Source: an uncultured Paracoccaceae bacterium
Lineage (GTDB): Bacteria; Pseudomonadota; Alphaproteobacteria; Rhodobacterales; Rhodobacteraceae
Assembly (NCBI GenBank): GCA_937916485.1
Contig: CALFSV010000075.1
Location: 1-14,311, forward strand
Length of the DNA stretch: 14,311 nt
Direction: 5' to 3'
The notes beneath the pieces were generated by a model. The model was given only the letters and a program-made list of their open reading frames with translations. It did no database searches and had not been told where the DNA came from. The position numbers and the translations under genes were made by a program. Shown here piece after piece: positions 7,213-14,001 of the stretch (positions are counted from its first letter, which is position 1; each line of letters opens with the position of its first letter).

Positions 7213-8736
7213 ATGTATCAAGGGAACCATCTTGCCGAGAGGTTGCGTGCTGCCAGTGTAGGCACAGGAAGCCGCCTGTTCCTGCGCAATCATCAAACCG
7301 GTGAAGGCGTCACATATCAAGCGTTCTTTGCCAACGCTGAACGTGTGGCAAATGTTTTGGTTGCGACCGGCGTTTCCCCCGGCGACCGCGTGGCCGTACA
7401 GGCCCCAAAGACTATCGCGATGCTGGAATTATATGTCGCGACGGTTTTGGCTGGAGGCGTGTTTTTGCCGCTCAACACGGCCTACACTCCCGTCGAAATC
7501 AGCTACTTTCTGTCCGATGCGGAACCACGGGTCTTTGTCTGTGACGCAGAGCGCGAGGAGCAGTTTTCGCCCGTGGCAAAAGAAGCCGGAGTTGCGAAAG
7601 TGCTGACCATCGGGGCCGATGAAAGTGGATCACTGGCTGAACTGCGCGATGCGGCGGCGTCGGGGTTCAAAGCCGTCTCCAGAGGGCCAGGCGATCTTGC
7701 AGCAATCTTGTACACGTCAGGAACAACCGGACGATCCAAAGGGGCCATGCTGACACATCAGGCGCTGGCTTCAAACGCCGAAACCCTTAAGGACGCTTGG
7801 CGCTTCAGCGCTGATGACGTCTTGATCCACGCTTTGCCGATCTTTCACACGCATGGGCTGTTTGTCGCGACAAATATCACGCTGATGGCTGGATCGTCTT
7901 GTATCTTCATGTCCAATTTCAATGCAGATGACATCGTCTCCTACATGCCGCAAGCCACGGTGCTTATGGGCGTGCCGACGTTCTATGTGCGCCTGCTCGA
8001 TTCGAAGGGATTGACCGAAGCGTCTGCCAACATGCGCCTTTTTGTCTCCGGTTCGGCTCCATTGCTGGCCGAAACACATGACCAATGGCGCGACCTGACC
8101 GGGCACGCCATTCTGGAACGCTATGGCATGACCGAAACCAATATGAACACCTCTAACCCTTATGACGGCGACAGGTGCGCGGGCACAGTGGGCTTTCCAT
8201 TGCCGGGGATCGAGGTGTTGGTCACAGACCCTGCAACTGGCGCGCCCTTGCCCAAAGGTGAAACCGGCGTGCTCGAGGTGCGCGGCCCGAACGTTTTTGT
8301 AGGCTATTGGGATATGCCCGAGAAAACCGCCGAGGAGTTGCGCGACAACGGATTTTTCATCACGGGCGACCTCGGGCGCATCGATGAGGATGGGTATGTT
8401 CATATCGTCGGGCGCCAAAAGGATCTGATCATCTCGGGCGGCTACAACATCTATCCCAAGGAAATTGAGCTTTTGATTGATGAGCTTGAGGGCATCAACG
8501 AAAGCGCCGTTATCGGCGTCTCGCACCCGGATTTCGGCGAATCGGTGGTGGCGGTCGTTGTTGCCCAGAGCGGGGCTGAAACCTCGTCCGCAGACATCAT
8601 GGCCGGGATCAAGGATGATCTGGCGCGGTTCAAACAGCCCAAACGCATCGACTTTGTCGAATCTCTGCCCAGAAACGCCATGGGGAAAGTGCAGAAAAAC
8701 GTGTTGCGCGAGACGTATGCCGGAACCTTCAGGTGA
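7213..8736 (+). CDS. matB: Malonyl-CoA synthetase (malonate-CoA ligase)
   Basis: This ANL-superfamily AMP-forming ligase (507 aa) converts malonate, ATP and CoA to malonyl-CoA, AMP and PPi. ANL motifs appear in order: P-loop YTSGTTGRSKG (167-177), ERYGMTETN (302-310), TGD (384-386), the hinge region IVGRQKDLIISGGYNIYPKE (398-417), and PRNAMGKVQ (486-494) with catalytic Lys492. The length and the ERYGMTETNMNTSNPYDGDR context match MatB rather than long-chain acyl-CoA synthetases. ATG 7213 is preceded by GAGGA at 7202-7206, which overlaps the matA stop; an earlier in-frame start at 7108 would lie inside matA and has no such site. Together with matA it forms the core of malonate catabolism. Methylmalonate is a possible side substrate, as for characterised MatB enzymes. 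Confidence 0.95.
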   Translation: MYQGNHLAERLRAASVGTGSRLFLRNHQTGEGVTYQAFFANAERVANVLVATGVSPGDRVAVQAPKTIAMLELYVATVLAGGVFLPLNTAYTPVEISYFLSDAEPRVFVCDAEREEQFSPVAKEAGVAKVLTIGADESGSLAELRDAAASGFKAVSRGPGDLAAILYTSGTTGRSKGAMLTHQALASNAETLKDAWRFSADDVLIHALPIFHTHGLFVATNITLMAGSSCIFMSNFNADDIVSYMPQATVLMGVPTFYVRLLDSKGLTEASANMRLFVSGSAPLLAETHDQWRDLTGHAILERYGMTETNMNTSNPYDGDRCAGTVGFPLPGIEVLVTDPATGAPLPKGETGVLEVRGPNVFVGYWDMPEKTAEELRDNGFFITGDLGRIDEDGYVHIVGRQKDLIISGGYNIYPKEIELLIDELEGINESAVIGVSHPDFGESVVAVVVAQSGAETSSADIMAGIKDDLARFKQPKRIDFVESLPRNAMGKVQKNVLRETYAGTFR

Positions 8737-8836
8737 TGCACGTTCAAAGCATAGGTCAATTCTCGGTGTGCCGAGAAGCCTAACCCGTGGTTTCGGCTAT
8801 TTAGAGCAACTGGAAAAAAGATTGGGGGAAAGTGAC
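8737..8836 (+). promoter_or_regulatory. Structured gap between matB and the FAD oxidase gene
   Basis: The 100-bp gap contains a perfect 7-bp hairpin, TTCTCGG (8760-8766), loop TGTG, CCGAGAA (8771-8777), with no T-run. A second, weaker structure overlaps its end: AGCC/GGCT (8777-8780 with 8795-8798) enclosing AACC/GGTT (8782-8785 with 8789-8792). These may be processing or attenuation structures that set the expression of the last gene, or a leader with its own promoter. Function is not established by sequence. Confidence 0.3.
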
Positions 8837-10222
8837 ATGACAAATGGCAACGTGGATCAAGCCATTTCAGCGTTGAAAGACGTGTTGGGCGACCGACTTT
8901 CGACAGGTGAAAGCATTCGGGAAATCCATGGTCGTGACGAAGCATATTCCGAACCGGCATTGCCAGATGCGGTCGCTTTTCCCGAAAGCACGCAAGAAGT
9001 TTCGCAGATCATGAAAATCTGTTCGCAAAACCAAGTGCCCGTTGTTCCCTTTGGCATTGGCACCTCATTGGAAGGTCACGTTATCCCAATCCATGGCGGG
9101 ATCAGCGTGGATACCAGCCGGATGAACAAAGTCCTCCAAATTCGCGAAAGCGATTTGGATGCTGTTGTTCAGCCCGGAGTTTCGCGCGTGCAGCTCAACG
9201 ATGAACTTCGCGCGACCGGATTGATGTTCACGGTTGATCCGGGTGCAGACGCCACGATTGGCGGCATGACCGCAACGCGTGCTTCGGGCACCAATACCGT
9301 TCGCTATGGCACCATGCGCGAAAATGTTCTGGCGCTGGAAGTTGTCTTGCCCAACGGCACGATCATCAATACGGGCTCGCGCGCCCGGAAATCCTCGGCC
9401 GGGTATGATCTGACTCATCTTTTTGTTGGCTCTGAAGGAACGCTAGGAATAATCACCGAGATTACCGTGCGCTTGTTTGGTCAGCCCGACGCAATCCTGG
9501 CCGCAACCTGTGCCTATGAAACGGTCGATGATGCCGTAAACAGTGTAATCATGGCCATTCAAATGGGCCTGCCGTTGGCGCGGGTCGAACTGCTGGACGA
9601 GATGCAGATGAAGGGCATGAACCTTTTCAACCCCGACCTGAATCTGCCCGAAAAACCCCATCTTTTCTTGGAATTCCATGGGTCAGACGCCAGCGTGAAG
9701 GAACAGGTCGAGCTGTTTGAAAGCATCGCAGAGGAGTTTGGAGTTTCGGGTTTTGAATGGGCGACCAAAGTCGAAGACCGCAATCGTTTGTGGACTGCTC
9801 GGCACAATGCCTATTACGCCGGAAAATCATTACGGAAAGGCTGCGACAGTGTCGTAACAGACTGTTGTGTCCCGATCTCGGCATTGGCTGACTGTATTGC
9901 GCGCTCTAAGGATTTGATAGAACAGGCGGGGATGATTGCACCGATCGTCGGGCATGTTGGTGACGGCAATTTTCACTTGCTCATCCTGTTCGATCCGAAC
10001 GATCCAAGGGAATTGGTACGCGCCAAGTCGCTTGCGTCGGACGTTAACCGCGTTGCCCTGTCTTTCGGCGGGACTGTCACCGGAGAACATGGTGTTGGCA
10101 CCGGTAAAAAGAAATACATGTTGGAAGAGCATGGCGATGCTTATGCACTGATGGCGACGCTCAAGCGCGCGATTGACCCGGAGAACATCATGAACCCGGG
10201 CAAGATAGTCGAAATCAACTGA
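8837..10222 (+). CDS. FAD-binding 2-hydroxyacid oxidase/dehydrogenase (GlcD / D-LDH type)
   Basis: The protein (461 aa) has the two-domain layout of the vanillyl-alcohol-oxidase-type flavoproteins that oxidise D-2-hydroxyacids such as D-lactate or glycolate. The PCMH-type FAD-binding domain (about 40-215) shows VVPFGIGTSLEGH (69-81), DPGADATIGGM (134-144) and HLFVGSEGTLGI. The C-terminal FAD-oxidase domain shows the active-site stretches HVGDGNFH and TGEHGVGTGKKKYM. ATG 8837 has GGGGGAA about 7 nt upstream; the frame runs back into matB without a comparable site. There is no signal peptide. It lies 100 bp after matB and probably belongs to the same transcript. Its real substrate is unknown: D-lactate and glycolate are family defaults, while a hydroxylated malonate (tartronate) or another 2-hydroxyacid would fit the cluster better. 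That link is inference. Confidence 0.88.
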   Translation: MTNGNVDQAISALKDVLGDRLSTGESIREIHGRDEAYSEPALPDAVAFPESTQEVSQIMKICSQNQVPVVPFGIGTSLEGHVIPIHGGISVDTSRMNKVLQIRESDLDAVVQPGVSRVQLNDELRATGLMFTVDPGADATIGGMTATRASGTNTVRYGTMRENVLALEVVLPNGTIINTGSRARKSSAGYDLTHLFVGSEGTLGIITEITVRLFGQPDAILAATCAYETVDDAVNSVIMAIQMGLPLARVELLDEMQMKGMNLFNPDLNLPEKPHLFLEFHGSDASVKEQVELFESIAEEFGVSGFEWATKVEDRNRLWTARHNAYYAGKSLRKGCDSVVTDCCVPISALADCIARSKDLIEQAGMIAPIVGHVGDGNFHLLILFDPNDPRELVRAKSLASDVNRVALSFGGTVTGEHGVGTGKKKYMLEEHGDAYALMATLKRAIDPENIMNPGKIVEIN

Positions 10223-10240
10223 CAGTTTATTTATGGAAGC

Positions 10241-10262
10241 CTTGGCACTGCCAAGTCGTTTT
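10241..10262 (+). terminator. Rho-independent-type terminator of the malonate cluster
   Basis: A perfect 6-bp stem, CTTGGC (10241-10246) with GCCAAG (10250-10255), closes a 3-nt loop and is followed by TCGTTTT. It is 18 bp after the FAD oxidase stop and sits between two convergent genes, as expected for a transcript end. The T-run is interrupted, so strength is moderate. Confidence 0.65.
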
Positions 10263-10283
10263 GCTGAGAACGGCGGACGTCGG

Positions 10284-10328
10284 TGGCATTCAGCTGCCAA
10301 CGAATGTTCCGCCCCTCAAGAAACGGCC
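10284..10328. repeat. Degenerate intergenic element, copy 1
   Basis: Between the two convergent genes lies a stretch sharing ordered blocks with 14232-14272: TGGCA, then TGC, CGAAYGT, TCCGCCC and AAACGRCC. The blocks are separated by small insertions and deletions. It may be a decayed member of a dispersed intergenic repeat family. A 10-bp direct repeat, CCGCCCCTCA, also occurs at 10309-10318 and 10340-10349; the second copy overlaps the stop codon of the - strand regulator. Similarity was found by eye and is short, so chance is possible. Confidence 0.3.
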
Positions 10329-10346
10329 AACCTGTCCAACCGCCCC

Positions 10347-11258
10347 TCAGGGTGAAGAAAAATCCCGTAGGGCCGAGGTGATGCCATTCGGCCCAGACAC
10401 GAAATCCAAAAAGCTACGTGTTTTGGCTGGCAGATAGCTGCGGTCGGCATAGATCGCCTGCAATTGCAGTTTTGGCCAATCGACTTTGGGCAGAACGGCT
10501 TCCAACCGATTTTCGTTCAGATCACTTTGTGCAGACCAGCTTGGCACCATCGCAAAACCCATTCCGGCCATTGCTGCCTGATGAAGAATGCTTTCGTTGC
10601 CGCTGACCAATACGGGCCTGAGTTTGACATCTAACCCTTTCGCCCCTCCGAATTTGATCCTCCCGTCTCCGGCAACTTGAGAATAGGCAAGCATCGGCGC
10701 GTCATTCAGATCACCGGGCGATTCTGGGCGCCCAAAGCTGTCCAAAAAGGCTGGGGCCGCAACCAATTGGAACGTCACCTCTCCCAATTTGCGGGCAATG
10801 AGCCCATCGTCCAATTTGAACGCAACGCGCAGCGCCAAATCAACGCCTTCTTCGACCATGTTGATTTTGCGGCCACTCAGGTCGACATCAAAAGTCACAT
10901 GTGGGTTCTGCTGATGGTAGGCGGCCAGAATTTTCGCAAAGGCTGGATTGGACATCCAGACAGGCATCGACATTCTGAGTGTGCCTCGCGGCGAAAGGCT
11001 GTCGGAGGTCAATTGCGCTTCGGCCTCAGACAGTCCGTCAAGTAAAGGGCGGATCGTCAGCAGGTACTGCGCGCCTGCCTCGGTCAGACTCACATTCCGG
11101 CTATTGCGATTGAGCAGACGCGCACCGACACGCGCCTCAACATGTTTGACGTGTTTGCTGGTCATCGCAGGCGAGAGGCCAAGGCGCTCTGCTACGACAG
11201 AAAAGTTTTTGTGCTCAGCGACTTCGGCGAAAACGCGCAAGCTTAGCAGTGTGTCCAT
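10347..11258 (-). CDS. LysR-type transcriptional regulator, divergent from the doxX operon
   Basis: This full-length LysR regulator (303 aa from the chosen start) has an N-terminal helix-turn-helix, seen in FSVVAERLGLSPAMTSKHV and followed by ARLLNRNSRNVSLTEAG, and an effector-binding domain opening with GTLRMSMPVWMSNPAFAKI. It resembles the large LysR group that includes DmlR/PgrR-like proteins. Three starts are stacked (TTG at 11264, ATG at 11261, ATG at 11258, counted on the - strand). GGG at 11265-11267 spaces best with ATG 11258, which yields the typical MDTLLSLRVF beginning. It reads away from doxX across a 118-bp gap, the classic LysR arrangement in which the protein controls both itself and the divergent operon. 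The inducer is unknown; a quinone or catechol is a guess from the target genes. Confidence 0.92.
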   Translation of the reverse strand: MDTLLSLRVFAEVAEHKNFSVVAERLGLSPAMTSKHVKHVEARVGARLLNRNSRNVSLTEAGAQYLLTIRPLLDGLSEAEAQLTSDSLSPRGTLRMSMPVWMSNPAFAKILAAYHQQNPHVTFDVDLSGRKINMVEEGVDLALRVAFKLDDGLIARKLGEVTFQLVAAPAFLDSFGRPESPGDLNDAPMLAYSQVAGDGRIKFGGAKGLDVKLRPVLVSGNESILHQAAMAGMGFAMVPSWSAQSDLNENRLEAVLPKVDWPKLQLQAIYADRSYLPAKTRSFLDFVSGPNGITSALRDFSSP

Positions 11259-11376
11259 CATCAACCCATAGTGAATGGTAAATCAACAAATACCCTAATG
11301 ATGCCGATTTTGGAAACCTTTATCACTGTCTTCATCACAACACGCTGCAGAAGCGATCTTTGAGAAAGAGAACAAC
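11259..11376. promoter_or_regulatory. Divergent promoter/operator region between lysR and doxX
   Basis: This 118-bp AT-richer gap must hold promoters for both directions. A short dyad, GGTA-N10-TACC (11277-11294), lies close to the lysR start and is a candidate half of a LysR binding site. The arms are only 4 bp, so support is weak. GAGAAAGAG (11362-11370) is the ribosome-binding site for doxX. No clear -35/-10 pair was identified. Confidence 0.4.
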
Positions 11377-11805
11377 ATGACAACGATTGACACAAACCCC
11401 GTACAGACCAGCAAAGGCTGGACTATTGGCCTATGGGTCGCCCAGATCCTTTTGGCTGCGATGTTCCTGATGGCCGGCGCGACGAAGCTGATGTCCGGAT
11501 CAGCCGAATTGGTCGCGATGGGCATGGGCTGGGCAGAAAACGCACCCTTCCTACTGATTAAATTCATTGGCCTTGCCGAGGTCGCAGGCGGTCTGGGTCT
11601 GATCCTACCTGCCGCCACACGCATCATGCCGCACCTGACGAAATGGGCTGCAGCTGGCCTGTGTGTCATCATGGTGTTGGCAGCTGGTGTACACATCGTT
11701 CGCGGCGAATTCGAGGTAGTGCCGGTTAACCTGGTTCTGTTTGCACTGGCCGCTTTTGTGATCTGGGGCCGCACGAACAAGGCACCGATCGCACCACGCG
11801 CTTAA
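11377..11805 (+). CDS. DoxX-family membrane protein (CatD-like)
   Basis: This small inner-membrane protein (142 aa) has four hydrophobic segments: about residues 18-38, 58-80, 88-106 and 115-131. Family features include LLAAMFLMAGATKLMSG in helix 1 and GLAEVAGGLGLILP in helix 2. DoxX relatives are quinone-linked membrane proteins; in Bacillus subtilis, CatD (YfiD) is encoded next to the CatE VOC protein and contributes to resistance to quinones and catechol. The same pairing is seen here, with the VOC gene directly downstream. ATG 11377 has a GAGAAAGAG site 6 nt upstream. The gene is the first of the series divergent from lysR. The biochemical role of most DoxX proteins is unsettled, so only the family assignment is firm. 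Confidence 0.85.
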   Translation: MTTIDTNPVQTSKGWTIGLWVAQILLAAMFLMAGATKLMSGSAELVAMGMGWAENAPFLLIKFIGLAEVAGGLGLILPAATRIMPHLTKWAAAGLCVIMVLAAGVHIVRGEFEVVPVNLVLFALAAFVIWGRTNKAPIAPRA

Positions 11806-11815
11806 TCCATTCCAA

Positions 11816-11853
11816 TGCGCCTCGGTTTCTCATGCCGGGGCGCACTTTCCTTT
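11816..11853 (+). terminator. Hairpin between doxX and the VOC gene (attenuator-like)
   Basis: TGCGCCTCGG (11816-11825) can pair with CCGGGGCGCA (11835-11844) through 10 bp including one G-U, around a 9-nt loop. CTTTCCTTT follows. It lies 10 bp after the doxX stop and 27 bp before the preferred VOC start. It could end part of the transcripts after doxX or stabilise the doxX message. Its presence is also an argument against starting the VOC protein at ATG 11815. Confidence 0.55.
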
Positions 11854-11871
11854 GCAAAAGGTTGCCTTCCC

Positions 11872-12759
11872 ATGCTCAATTCTGTGCTTGCCGCCAACAC
11901 AATCCTTTCCCCGCAAACTGACCGCCTGTCTTGGGGGCAGGTTGAGCTTCAGGTGACCGATCTGGATCGCGCTGTTGCCTTTTGGACCATGGCCTTAGGT
12001 TTGATCGAACGCGATCACTCAGCGCCGGGTATTGGACTTGGAACAAAAGAGCGCACGCTGATCGTCCTTCATCCCGGTGCGGAAACCCCTGTCAAAGCGC
12101 CCTTTACAGGCATGTATCACGTCGCAATTGGCGTGCGCAGTCAGGCCGAATTTTCACGCATGCTTGCCCGTCTGATCCACCTGAACATTCAGGTCGGGCC
12201 GACGGATCACTTGATGGCGAAATCGCTATATTTCCATGATCCTGATGGTCTGGAAATTGAGATTACCTATGAGACACCAGAACGGTTTAGCCATTTTGGC
12301 GATATGTCTAAGGGCCTGACATTGTACGATGTTAACGGCAACACCCATTCTGGACGCGGACCGCTGGATGTGAGGGCCGAACTGGCTCATGCCGCGGGCG
12401 CAGATCTGATGGCACCGATGGCAGACGACAGTTACCTCGCGCATCTGCACTTCAAAGTGGCAGCGCTGGAGCCTGCCCTGGACTGGTTCGAAACCCTTGG
12501 ATTTGAGCGTCACCTGACGCTGGATGCTTGGGGCTTTGCCGATATGGGCGCGGGTGCCCCCAACACGCACCGTCTGGCCATGAATATCTGGGCCGGGCCA
12601 AACCGCCCGCCTATGCCGCAAAATATGGCTGGGTTGGTGCACTACGAATTGTTCACACATGGCGATGCCGTCGCCTCACCACATCTGCAACAAGACGGCG
12701 ATATCTTTCGCGGAACCGACCCCGCAGGCGTCGCAGTGACCGTTCGCGCTGCTAAATAG
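11872..12759 (+). CDS. Two-domain VOC protein, CatE-like ring-cleaving dioxygenase candidate
   Basis: The protein (295 aa) carries two vicinal-oxygen-chelate domains: about 20-135 (WGQVELQVTDLDRAVAFW, MYHVAIGV, DPDGLEIEITYE) and 188-290 (LAHLHFKV, MNIWAGPNRPP). The pattern, including the NIWAG block and the YHVAI and DPDG blocks, closely resembles Bacillus CatE (YfiE), annotated as catechol-2,3-dioxygenase. Possible metal ligands are His83 and Glu128/130 in the first domain, and His191/193, His233 and Glu259 in the second; the exact set needs a structural comparison. ATG 11872 has AAAAGG about 10 nt upstream. The earlier in-frame ATG at 11815 has no ribosome-binding site and falls at the 11816-11844 hairpin, so I rejected it. 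It follows doxX, and its stop overlaps the ribosome-binding site of the cytochrome gene. Glyoxalase-like or isomerase function remains possible. Confidence 0.86.
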   Translation: MLNSVLAANTILSPQTDRLSWGQVELQVTDLDRAVAFWTMALGLIERDHSAPGIGLGTKERTLIVLHPGAETPVKAPFTGMYHVAIGVRSQAEFSRMLARLIHLNIQVGPTDHLMAKSLYFHDPDGLEIEITYETPERFSHFGDMSKGLTLYDVNGNTHSGRGPLDVRAELAHAAGADLMAPMADDSYLAHLHFKVAALEPALDWFETLGFERHLTLDAWGFADMGAGAPNTHRLAMNIWAGPNRPPMPQNMAGLVHYELFTHGDAVASPHLQQDGDIFRGTDPAGVAVTVRAAK

Positions 12760-12768
12760 GAGAGCCCA

Positions 12769-13269
12769 ATGACAAATGCACCGACATCCTACCGCCCCGC
12801 ACAGATCATTTTGCACTGGGTCGTTTTCGCGGCCATCTGGGTGCAATGGCTGTTCAACGAGCCGATGAAACGCACCATCGAGGCCATGCAGACCGGAGCG
12901 ACACCCGCCGACGGTGACATGACCATGGCTTTGGTCCACGTCGGCTTTGGATCGACAATCCTGCTGGCGGTGCTCGCACGGCTCTATCTGCGCAATCGCT
13001 ACGGTGCGCCGGGTCACGCCCCTGGAACATCCGAAACGCAGGCCAAGATTGCCACTCTTGTTCACTGGTCGCTTTATGGCACGTTGATTGCCATGGTGAT
13101 CACCGGCGGAATGACATGGAACGGCGTCGCTGATCTGGGCTATGTGCACTGGCTTTTGAATATTGTGCTGTTTGGCCTGATCACCGCGCATGCTGCGGCA
13201 GCCATTTTCAACCAGTTTGTGCGCAAAGACGGCACGCTGGCGCGGATGATCCCCGCCCTCAAAAAATAA
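12769..13269 (+). CDS. Cytochrome b561 family membrane protein
   Basis: This di-haem b-type membrane cytochrome (166 aa) has four membrane helices and carries electrons between the quinol pool and another acceptor. Histidines suited to haem binding lie in the helices: His16 (ILHW), His57 (ALVHVGFG), His99 (LVHW) and His141 (LITAHAAAA). The family usually uses one histidine in each of the four helices, and the match is good. ATG 12769 has GGAGA about 7 nt upstream, beginning at the VOC stop codon, and the gap is only 9 bp, so co-expression with the VOC gene is very likely. E. coli CybB reoxidises quinol with superoxide; a comparable antioxidant job fits a stress module but is inferred. Confidence 0.92.
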   Translation: MTNAPTSYRPAQIILHWVVFAAIWVQWLFNEPMKRTIEAMQTGATPADGDMTMALVHVGFGSTILLAVLARLYLRNRYGAPGHAPGTSETQAKIATLVHWSLYGTLIAMVITGGMTWNGVADLGYVHWLLNIVLFGLITAHAAAAIFNQFVRKDGTLARMIPALKK

Positions 13270-13275
13270 AATATC

Positions 13276-13308
13276 GCCCGAGCCGCGACGGAAACCAACG
13301 GCTCGGGC
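13276..13308. terminator. Strong hairpin after cytochrome b561, terminator-like, A-tract on the left
   Basis: GCCCGAGCCG (13276-13285) pairs perfectly with CGGCTCGGGC (13299-13308) around a 13-nt loop. On the + strand no T-run follows, but an A-rich tract (AAAAAATAAAATA, 13261-13273) precedes it, so on the - strand the hairpin is followed by a T-rich run. It may act in both directions or mainly against - strand transcription, or stabilise the end of the cytochrome message. Confidence 0.65.
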
Positions 13309-13345
13309 CTATCACCCCAACACCCACATTGGATTGGACCCCGAT

Positions 13346-13966
13346 ATGCAACGTTTCCTTGCAGCAACCTCACCATACTTCACATGGGCAGTATTGGCCT
13401 CTCTTGGGGTCATGATGACCTTCACGGCGCTGACATCAACGGATCCGAAGATCTTCAACCAACTTGTGCACCCATCTGGTGAAACCTCCGCAAGGCTGTT
13501 GATTGTGACGATGATGGCGACCCCTTTGGCGATGCTGCTGAAGGGATGGCGCGGACCGCAATGGTTGAAACGCAACCGCCGCTATCTGGGCGTTGCTTCT
13601 TTTGGCTATGCGCTGCTGCACACGATTTTCTACCTTCTGGACAAGGCGTCTGTGGCCACTGTGGTCGGGGAATTGCCGCGGCTTTATATCTGGACCGGCT
13701 GGATCGCGTTTATCATATTTGTGCCACTGGCTCTGACGTCCATGGATTACTTCGTGCGCAAAATGGGCACATGGTGGAAGTGGTTGCAAAGGTGGACCTA
13801 TGCCGCCGCCGTGCTGACGCTGGTGCATTGGGCTGCTTTGCATGATTGGAACGGAGCAGCACCCGCCCTTGTCCACTTCGGCCCCCTGATCGTGCTCGAG
13901 GCCTACCGTGTCTGGTATTGGTATCTCCGCCCTCGACCGCAAGCTGTGGCATTGCCGCAGCGGTAA
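13346..13966 (+). CDS. MsrQ/YedZ-like ferric reductase-like haem membrane protein
   Basis: The product (206 aa) is a polytopic membrane protein of the ferric-reductase-like transmembrane family, most like MsrQ, the haem b subunit that feeds electrons to the periplasmic methionine sulfoxide reductase MsrP. The match rests on GVASFGYALLHTIFYLLDK (82-100), FVPLALTSMDYFVRKMG (125-141) and LQRWTYAAAVLTLVHW (147-162), with His92 and His161 as probable haem ligands. TTG 13334 is also in frame, but ATG 13346 has TTGGA about 7 nt upstream and is preferred. No msrP gene is in the window, so either msrP lies elsewhere or this protein serves another partner. It sits after the cytochrome b561 gene, separated by 76 bp that contain a strong hairpin, so it may be expressed partly on its own. 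Confidence 0.82.
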   Translation: MQRFLAATSPYFTWAVLASLGVMMTFTALTSTDPKIFNQLVHPSGETSARLLIVTMMATPLAMLLKGWRGPQWLKRNRRYLGVASFGYALLHTIFYLLDKASVATVVGELPRLYIWTGWIAFIIFVPLALTSMDYFVRKMGTWWKWLQRWTYAAAVLTLVHWAALHDWNGAAPALVHFGPLIVLEAYRVWYWYLRPRPQAVALPQR

Positions 13967-14001
13967 AGCGCATTCGAATAGCCAAGCTGTGTCGGCAAAG
14001 G

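Noticed and set aside
7771..8526. 251-codon minus-strand frame opposite matB
   Set aside because: It is a shadow frame with no recognisable domain; matB motifs on the + strand cover the same interval.
8477..8836. Longer form of the FAD oxidase starting inside matB
   Set aside because: The extra 120 residues are Ser/Arg-rich shadow translation of matB. ATG 8837 has a strong ribosome-binding site.
11815..11871. VOC protein start at ATG 11815
   Set aside because: It has no ribosome-binding site and coincides with a 10-bp hairpin; the extra 19 residues do not fit the VOC fold.
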